Source: JALYYC01 sp963795805
GTDB taxonomy: Bacteria > Chloroflexota > Dormibacteria > CF-121
Direction of reading: 5' to 3'
Length of the DNA: 64,000 nucleotides
Assembly (NCBI GenBank): GCA_963795805.1
Contig: CAWCIV010000003.1
Location: 192,863 to 256,862, forward strand
Below, piece by piece: positions 59,402-64,000 of the stretch (positions within the stretch are counted from its first letter, which is position 1; each line of letters begins with the position of its first letter). The notes below the pieces were generated by a model, which had not been told where the DNA came from, searched no databases, and saw only the letters and a program-made list of their open reading frames with translations. Both the position numbers and the translations under genes were made by a program.

Positions 59402-59429
59402 GGGCGCGCCCGGTGGCGCGCCCTTTTTT
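59402..59429 (+). terminator. Intrinsic terminator
   Basis: GGGCGCGCC-CGGT-GGCGCGCCC (9-bp perfect stem) followed by TTTTTT, 19 nt after the Lmo0937-type stop. Confidence 0.9.
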
Positions 59430-59461
59430 CATCTCCGGGGACCTGCGATAATTCAGCCACG

Positions 59462-60016
59462 ATGGGCGAAACGGTGGGGGGAGCCCTCCGGCGCGGCTCG
59501 GATCGGATCATCGCCGGCGTGTGCTCCGGACTCGGTGATTACTTCCACCTCGATTACACGCTGGTTCGCGTCGTCTTCGCCATCCTGACGGTTGCGTCAG
59601 CCGGGGCGGCCATCGTCCTCTACTTCATCCTCTGGTTCCTGATGGAGCCGTCCGGCGTCACCACCACGGCGCCCCGAACGATCGGGGATCGGTTTCGCCA
59701 GATGAATGATGAGGTGCGCCGCGAATTCCGCGGTGGCATCTTCGGTGCTCATGCGGCGTCGACCACGCCCGGGACTCCGCCCGAGGCGACACCGCCTGGC
59801 ACGCCGGCCCCACCCCCCACGCCGGGCTCACATTGGGGCGGGGGACACGGTGGTGGGCGCCCGAGTGGGCTCTGGTTCGGCATCATCCTGATCGGCCTCG
59901 GAGCCTATTTTCTGCTGGCCAACCTCGGCTACCTCAATGCCTTCCGATGGGACATCTTCTGGCCGGTGGTCCTGATCGCCATCGGGCTCCTCGTCCTCTT
60001 CCGCCGAGCGCGCTGA
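59462..60016 (+). CDS. PspC-domain membrane protein with C-terminal TM domain
   Basis: 184 aa. N-terminal PspC domain (~8-65: RIIAGVCSGLGDYFHLDYTL, then a TM helix), a Pro/Thr/Gly-rich linker (~100-125) and a C-terminal LiaI/DUF5668-like TM region (FGIILIGLGAYFLLANLGYL, FWPVVLIAIGLLVLF). Probably an envelope-stress component. GATAAT ends 9 nt before the ATG. Followed after 1 nt by a toast-rack protein. Confidence 0.82.
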   Translation: MGETVGGALRRGSDRIIAGVCSGLGDYFHLDYTLVRVVFAILTVASAGAAIVLYFILWFLMEPSGVTTTAPRTIGDRFRQMNDEVRREFRGGIFGAHAASTTPGTPPEATPPGTPAPPPTPGSHWGGGHGGGRPSGLWFGIILIGLGAYFLLANLGYLNAFRWDIFWPVVLIAIGLLVLFRRAR

Positions 60017-60017
60017 C

Positions 60018-60926
60018 ATGACCCGGCGTACCCGGGACCTCGTTTTTCCCCTCCTGCTGATTGCCATCGGCGTGGTCGTGCTCCTCGCCAACACCGGGGT
60101 TCTCTCGGCCGGCACCCTGCAGCGCCTTGGTGACCTGTGGCCCCTGATCCTGGTTTTCCTCGGGATCCAGCTGGTCCTCAATCACACGCTTCCGCGCCCG
60201 CAGGCACGCCTGGCCGGTCTGGCGGTCGCGGCGGTCCTGGTCGCGGCGGCACTCACGCTTGCCATCCTCGCGCCGGCCGCCGCCGGCGGCACCCAGCACC
60301 TGGAGTCGTCCGAGCCGCTCTCGGGGATGACGTCCGCAACCCTCGACCTCAGCTACGGCGGCGCCACCGTCGACGTTGAGTCCGCCGCGCTCGACGGTCA
60401 GCTCTTCAAGGCGCAGGTCGACTACCCAGGCGGGGAGCAGGCGCCGGACGTCACGGTCGACCGGGGGGCTTCGACGCTGCAGATCAGTGGGGGCGGCCCG
60501 TCCACCTTCCACCTCTTCGGCGCGCGCGGCGACCGTCACATCGTGGTGACGCTCACGAACCGCATTCCCTGGAGTGTCCAGGTCAGTGGCGGGGCGAGCG
60601 CCATGACGTTACGCCTGTCGAGCCTCTCACTCTCCAAGCTGGAGATCTCCGGTGGGGCGACCCGCCTGGATCTCAGCCTGCCCCGGCCAAAGGGAACCCT
60701 GGCGGTGAATGTGAGCGGGGGCGCGACCGACCTCATCGTGCAGGCGCCATCGGTCGAGTGGCAGCTTTCGGTCAGCGGTGGGTTGTCCTCGGTCGATATC
60801 AATGGCAGCCGGTCGGGCGCGGTGGGGAGCCTGCAGCACCAGAGCCCGGGATACAACAGCGCCGCCGACCGCCTCAACATCGACGTCAGCGGTGGCATTT
60901 CCCACGTCCAGTTCAGAACCGGCTGA
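60018..60926 (+). CDS. LiaF-like TM protein with toast-rack (adhesin-like) domain
   Basis: 302 aa. Two or three N-terminal TM helices (~8-30, ~42-58, ~68-88) like LiaI/DUF5668, then a beta-helical extracytoplasmic domain with repeated Ser-Gly-Gly turns (LQISGGGPS, VQVSGGASA, LEISGGATR, VNVSGGATD, LSVSGGLSS, IDVSGGISH). Toast-rack proteins are linked with PspC in envelope-stress modules, as here. Confidence 0.8.
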   Translation: MTRRTRDLVFPLLLIAIGVVVLLANTGVLSAGTLQRLGDLWPLILVFLGIQLVLNHTLPRPQARLAGLAVAAVLVAAALTLAILAPAAAGGTQHLESSEPLSGMTSATLDLSYGGATVDVESAALDGQLFKAQVDYPGGEQAPDVTVDRGASTLQISGGGPSTFHLFGARGDRHIVVTLTNRIPWSVQVSGGASAMTLRLSSLSLSKLEISGGATRLDLSLPRPKGTLAVNVSGGATDLIVQAPSVEWQLSVSGGLSSVDINGSRSGAVGSLQHQSPGYNSAADRLNIDVSGGISHVQFRTG

Positions 60927-60930
60927 GCTG

Positions 60931-61506
60931 GTGGCCGGCTGGCAGATCGTCCTGGTTCGGCACGGCGAAACCGAGTGGAGTCGCGACGGTCGGCACACCG
61001 GCGTGACGGACATCCCCCTGACGGAGGCCGGCCGCAAACAGGCGGCCGCGCTCCGTCCGCAGCTCGACACCCGACGATTCACGCTGGTGCTGACCAGCCC
61101 GCTCCAGCGGGCCGAGGAGACCTGCCGCCTGGCGGGCTTTGGCGGGCAGGCGAAGCCAAGGCCGGACCTGAAGGAGTGGGATTACGGGAGCTACGACGGA
61201 CTGACGTCCGCCCGGATCCGAGCCAAGCGTCCCGACTGGTCGTTATGGCGCGATGGAGGTCCCGGCGGGGAGTCGCCCGCCCAGGTTGGCGATCGGGTCG
61301 ACCGGGTCCTGGCGGAAGCCCGGTCGGCGGGTGGCGACGTGCTCCTCTTCGCGCACGGGCACGTCCTCCGCGTGCTGGCAGCCCGTTGGCTCGGGCAGCC
61401 TCCCGCGGCCGGGCGCTTCTACGCGCTGGGGACCGCGGCCTGGGGCGTCCTCGGCCACGAGCACGACGAGCCCGTGATCGAGCACTGGAACCTGCGCCCC
61501 GCTTGA
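60931..61506 (+). CDS. Histidine phosphatase family protein
   Basis: 191 aa from GTG 60931. Phosphoglycerate-mutase-like fold: catalytic IVLVRHGETEWSRDGRHTG, LTEAGRKQAAAL, TSPLQRAEETCRLAG, EWDYGSYDGL and the second histidine in LLFAHGHVLRVLAARWL. Substrate not known. It follows the toast-rack gene by 4 nt and may be in the same transcript. Confidence 0.9.
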   Translation: MAGWQIVLVRHGETEWSRDGRHTGVTDIPLTEAGRKQAAALRPQLDTRRFTLVLTSPLQRAEETCRLAGFGGQAKPRPDLKEWDYGSYDGLTSARIRAKRPDWSLWRDGGPGGESPAQVGDRVDRVLAEARSAGGDVLLFAHGHVLRVLAARWLGQPPAAGRFYALGTAAWGVLGHEHDEPVIEHWNLRPA

Positions 61507-61581
61507 GGAAACCGCTCAGCTTCTGCTAGCGTTGGCGCAGGGGAACCGGTCGGTCGCAGCCGCAAGGAAGGAGGGATCGTC

Positions 61582-61743
61582 ATGGATCTGTCTTTTGGAC
61601 CACCGCCAGTCCGGACACGGCGATTCGCACGCCTCGTGAGCCTGATCACCTCGGCGGCCAAGGACGCTCGGATCGTCGCCGGACTGCTCGCGGCAGCCGT
61701 CGGGGCGCTTCTGCTGCTGACCGCCAGCCTGCGGGTGTCATAG
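61582..61743 (+). CDS. Small single-TM protein (53 aa)
   Basis: 53 aa: basic amphipathic N-terminus (RTRRFARLVSLITSAAKDAR) and a C-terminal TM helix (IVAGLLAAAVGALLLLTASL). GGAGG 8 nt before the ATG strongly supports translation. No family recognised. Confidence 0.6.
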   Translation: MDLSFGPPPVRTRRFARLVSLITSAAKDARIVAGLLAAAVGALLLLTASLRVS

Positions 61744-61758
61744 AGCCGGCCTATAGAA

Positions 61759-61779
61759 CCAATCGCTGGAAACGATTGG
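61759..61779. promoter_or_regulatory. Operator-like dyad CCAATCG-N7-CGATTGG
   Basis: Perfect 7-bp inverted repeat (61759-61765/61773-61779), 34 nt before the ATG at 61813, upstream of the probable promoter of the isocitrate lyase-family operon. Confidence 0.55.
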
Positions 61780-61800
61780 ACTCGATGACTGGTTAGTTGA

Positions 61801-61806
61801 TATCGT
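61801..61806 (+). promoter_or_regulatory. -10 element TATCGT, leaderless type
   Basis: TATCGT ends 6 nt before the ATG at 61813. Confidence 0.4.
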
Positions 61807-61812
61807 CTCTAC

Positions 61813-61944
61813 ATGGTTAATTTCGAAGGGCTCTCCACCGATCGAGTCGCCGATGCCGCCGTTTCCGAATCGGGGCTGTGCGCCGCCGAGACCGCCGAGT
61901 GCGGCTGCCCCGATCGCTGCGACCGCGACCACGGCAACGACTAG
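61813..61944 (+). CDS. Small Cys-rich protein (43 aa) preceding the isocitrate lyase-family gene
   Basis: 43 aa with C-x7-C-x-C-x3-C spacing (LCAAETAECGCPDRCDRDHG), acidic, with GC-rich third positions like coding sequence. It starts 6 nt after a -10-like TATCGT and stops 7 nt before the GTG at 61952, so it may be translationally coupled. Metal binding is plausible from the Cys/His residues. The opposite strand also has an open frame here with a hydrophobic stretch, which weakens the call. Confidence 0.45.
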   Translation: MVNFEGLSTDRVADAAVSESGLCAAETAECGCPDRCDRDHGND

Positions 61945-61951
61945 AGAGCCG

Positions 61952-63106
61952 GTGAGCGAAGAGAACGGCCCGGCCCGCCCTGACCTGACGCCCAACCCCC
62001 TCCTTCCGGAGGGGTTCCAGGTGCCCGCCTCGCGCGCCATCCATCCCAGCACCCGGATGCGGCAGTTGCTGGATCGCGAACCCTTTCTCTTCGGACCCGG
62101 GGTCTACGACCCGATGGGGGCCCAGCTGGTGATGTACCACCGATTCAAGGCGGTCTACTTCAGTGGCTACTCGTTCGCGATCGGCCACCTTGGGACCACC
62201 GACATGGACCTCTATTCCAGCGTCGAGATCGCGGATGCCGCCCGCCGGACCGTCAGCGCGTTGCGCAAGTTCCAGCTGACGATGGCGGTGGGCGACCCGG
62301 AGAAAGGCGTCCCGCCCCGACACCTGGACATCCCGCCCGTCATCGTGGACATGGACGGCGGCTACGGCAACATCTTCAATGTGCAGCGCACCACTGAGCT
62401 CTACGTGACCGGCGGGGTGGCGGCGGCGCACATCGAGGACCAGGTGCTCCCCAAACGCTGCGGCCATATCGGCGGCAAAGCGCTGATTGCGGTCAACGAG
62501 ATGATCGGGAAGCTGCGGATGGCACGCAATGTCGCCGACGACCTCGGCAACAAGGACTTCGTCCTGATCGCCCGGACCGACGGGCTGAGCGCGGTCGACG
62601 CCCCGGAGTCCTTGCGCCACATGGAGCTCGCGGTCGAACGCGGGCTGCGCTACCTCGACAGCGGATACCCGGACCTGCTCTGGTGCGAGTTCCCGACCTC
62701 CGAACGCGGACCGGTCGAGCACTTTACCGAGCAGATCCGCAAGCGCTTCCCGGAGGCGCGCTTCGCCTTCAACTGGTCATCGTCCTTCAAATGGTTCAAG
62801 GACCCTGACCCGATCAGCTTTGTGGAGTTGGGGGAGATGGGCGTGAAATTCATCTTCATCACGCTCGGCGCGCAGCATGCGGAAGGCCATGGCCTCAGTG
62901 TCCTGCTCCAGGCGATGTCCAGCGAGCAGCAGGACGGCTACATCGCCCTGCAACGCAAGGAGTTCGCGGCGGGCGAGGACTTTCCGACCAGGAGTCACCA
63001 CTTCTTCTCCGGCGTTCCATATCACCACCTGGTCGGGAAGGCCTACGATGCCGCACGGCTCGGCCGCGAATTCGTGGAGGCGCTGCCGGAAGACCGCGTG
63101 GTTTAG
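61952..63106 (+). CDS. Isocitrate lyase / PEP mutase superfamily protein
   Basis: 384 aa from GTG 61952. Barrel motifs: AVYFSGYSFAIGHLG, PPVIVDMDGGYGN (metal Asp), HIEDQVLPKRCGHIGGK with the K-x-C-G-H catalytic signature of isocitrate lyases, LIARTDGL, WCEFPTSERG and FNWSSSFKWF. It cleaves isocitrate or a methyl-branched analogue to succinate and a 2-oxoacid. Shorter than classic AceA. A longer reading from ATG 61853 is possible. No malate synthase nearby. Confidence 0.85.
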   Translation: MSEENGPARPDLTPNPLLPEGFQVPASRAIHPSTRMRQLLDREPFLFGPGVYDPMGAQLVMYHRFKAVYFSGYSFAIGHLGTTDMDLYSSVEIADAARRTVSALRKFQLTMAVGDPEKGVPPRHLDIPPVIVDMDGGYGNIFNVQRTTELYVTGGVAAAHIEDQVLPKRCGHIGGKALIAVNEMIGKLRMARNVADDLGNKDFVLIARTDGLSAVDAPESLRHMELAVERGLRYLDSGYPDLLWCEFPTSERGPVEHFTEQIRKRFPEARFAFNWSSSFKWFKDPDPISFVELGEMGVKFIFITLGAQHAEGHGLSVLLQAMSSEQQDGYIALQRKEFAAGEDFPTRSHHFFSGVPYHHLVGKAYDAARLGREFVEALPEDRVV

Positions 63107-63109
63107 CGT

Positions 63110-64000
63110 CTAGGTCGGTCGCAGGTCGGCGTCTTTTAGCAGGGCCAGGAAGGCGGCCACCGGGCCGGAGGGACGGCCCTGATCGCGGCGGCGGATGGCC
63201 ACGATCTGCTGCGCGACATGCGGGGCGTCGGTGACCGTGACCAGGCTGAGTGTCTTGGCGGCGATCTCGCCGGAGACGGCGGTGCGCGGCAGGAGGGCGA
63301 CGCCCAGGCGGCGCTCGACCATCTTCTTAGCCGCCTCGATGTTGTCGAGCTCCATCACCTCCCGCGGGGTGACGCCGAGGCTGAGGAAGAACGTCTGGGT
63401 GAGCTCGTAGTAGCTCGAGGTGCGGTCGAAGAGGATCAGCCGCTCGGACGAAAGATCGGCGATCCCGACGCGGTTGCGGTCGGCAAACGCATGGCCGGGC
63501 GGCACCACGAGGACCAGTTCCTCATCGTAAAGCGGGATGGATTCGATGTCCCGGTGCCGAAGCGCGCGGACCATGGCGAGCTGAACCTCCTCGCGGAGCA
63601 GCATCTGGAGGACATCTTCTGAGTGGCCGGTGCGGACGGCCACCTCGACCCGTGGATAGGTCGCGGCAAACCGCTGCAGGAGCGCCGGAAGCACGTAGGT
63701 GCTGACCGCCGGCGCCGCGCCGAGGACAAGCCGGCCGGCAGAAACCGATCGGGCGTCGGCGAGCGCCTGGCGGCCGTCGCGGACGGCCCGGATCGCGCGC
63801 TCGGCATAGGGCAGGAAGGCGCGTCCGGCATCGGTCAACCGCATCCCCCGCCGGGTGCGCGCAAAGAGCGGCTCGCCGAGTTCCTTCTCGAGCGCGTGCA
63901 GCCGCGCGGTCAGGGTGGGCTGGGTGAGGAACATGGCTTCCGCCGCCCGGCTGACGTTGCCACGCCGAGCGACCTCCAGGAACCCCTCCACCTGCGCCAG
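63110..64000 (-). CDS. LysR-family transcriptional regulator (N-terminus cut by window edge)
   Basis: At least 297 aa; the frame stays open to base 64000 with LAQVEGFLEVARRGNVSRAA, so a few N-terminal residues are outside the window. HTH (~5-60: GNVSRAAEAMFLTQPTLTAR, LFARTRRGMRLTDAGRAFLP) and substrate-binding domain (GRLVLGAAPAVSTYVLPALL ...). Stops 3 nt from the convergent isocitrate lyase-family gene. The effector is not evident. Confidence 0.9.
   Translation of the reverse strand: MAQVEGFLEVARRGNVSRAAEAMFLTQPTLTARLHALEKELGEPLFARTRRGMRLTDAGRAFLPYAERAIRAVRDGRQALADARSVSAGRLVLGAAPAVSTYVLPALLQRFAATYPRVEVAVRTGHSEDVLQMLLREEVQLAMVRALRHRDIESIPLYDEELVLVVPPGHAFADRNRVGIADLSSERLILFDRTSSYYELTQTFFLSLGVTPREVMELDNIEAAKKMVERRLGVALLPRTAVSGEIAAKTLSLVTVTDAPHVAQQIVAIRRRDQGRPSGPVAAFLALLKDADLRPT

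Noticed and set aside
61738..62052. Minus-strand open frame with a hydrophobic stretch opposite the isocitrate lyase-family start
   Set aside because: Its start lies inside the enzyme gene and there is no ribosome site; the plus strand has better codon usage and promoter signals, though this is not certain.

Overview
The window is a GC-rich (roughly two-thirds G+C), gene-dense chromosomal segment with short intergenic gaps and many 1-4 nt gene overlaps. Gene content (rplI-dnaB order, LppX/LprG-type lipoproteins, a NarL-type two-component system built on GAF domains, DUF1800/DUF1501 secreted pair, orphan CpaF/TadA ATPase, Lmo0937-type small membrane protein) together with many apparently leaderless genes suggests a soil bacterium of the Terrabacteria, such as Chloroflexota, Dormibacterota or a deep actinobacterial relative. 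This placement is inferred from gene content only. No rRNA, tRNA, CRISPR array, insertion sequence or phage was recognised.

Layout. 1-9.4 kb (minus strand): dnaB (cut by the window edge), rplI, a YkvA-like protein, a CCA-adding/poly(A) polymerase, a ROK sugar kinase, an LppX/LprG-like lipoprotein overlapping an MFS exporter, then selB and selA. 9.5-13.4 kb (minus): ychF, a 44-codon acidic ORF, ssb, and a compact cassette of M23 peptidase, TrbL/VirB6-like, VirB2/TrbC-like and proline-rich membrane proteins behind an operator-containing promoter. 13.5-25.9 kb: epimerase, PocR-GAF-degenerate GGDEF protein, ABC exporter, a tandem (two-domain) thymidine kinase, a frameshifted GH31 glycosidase, MBL hydrolase, endonuclease IV, HAD, a small HTH protein and a secreted LppX-like protein. 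26-32.8 kb: dinB, moaC, a zinc-ribbon/PPGYA-repeat membrane protein, DUF72, mogA, a deoxyribosyltransferase-like protein, small proteins and a Nif3-like protein. 32.8-42.4 kb: GAF/coiled-coil protein with a CpaF/TadA ATPase, a response regulator/kinase pair, a TPR-CAP lipoprotein and a PAS-GAF kinase. 42.4-47.6 kb (minus): a selenocysteine-containing formate dehydrogenase, fdhA-fdhB-nrfD. 47.6-53 kb: DUF1800, DUF1501, marR-MFS. 53-56 kb: amt with a small membrane partner, a DtxR/MntR regulator divergent from a ZIP transporter. 56-64 kb: amidohydrolase-ABC operon ending in a Cys-tailed small protein, an Lmo0937-type gene with clear promoter and terminator, PspC and toast-rack envelope proteins, a histidine phosphatase, and an isocitrate lyase-family gene convergent with a LysR gene.

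How it works together. The most coherent theme is selenium/molybdenum formate metabolism. fdhA carries an in-frame UGA (codon 176) followed by a GGUCU-loop hairpin that fits a bacterial SECIS; selA and selB, which decode it, lie 38 kb away, and moaC and mogA (molybdopterin synthesis) are in the same window. A second theme is regulation by start-site promoters: at least fourteen genes have a -10-like hexamer (often TAGACT or GATAAT) 6-9 nt before ATG/GTG, including several divergent pairs separated by only 16-25 bp, which predicts widespread leaderless transcription. The least explained part is the 10.7-13.4 kb cassette, which resembles a minimal type IV secretion/DNA-transfer membrane module linked to a tail-less SSB.
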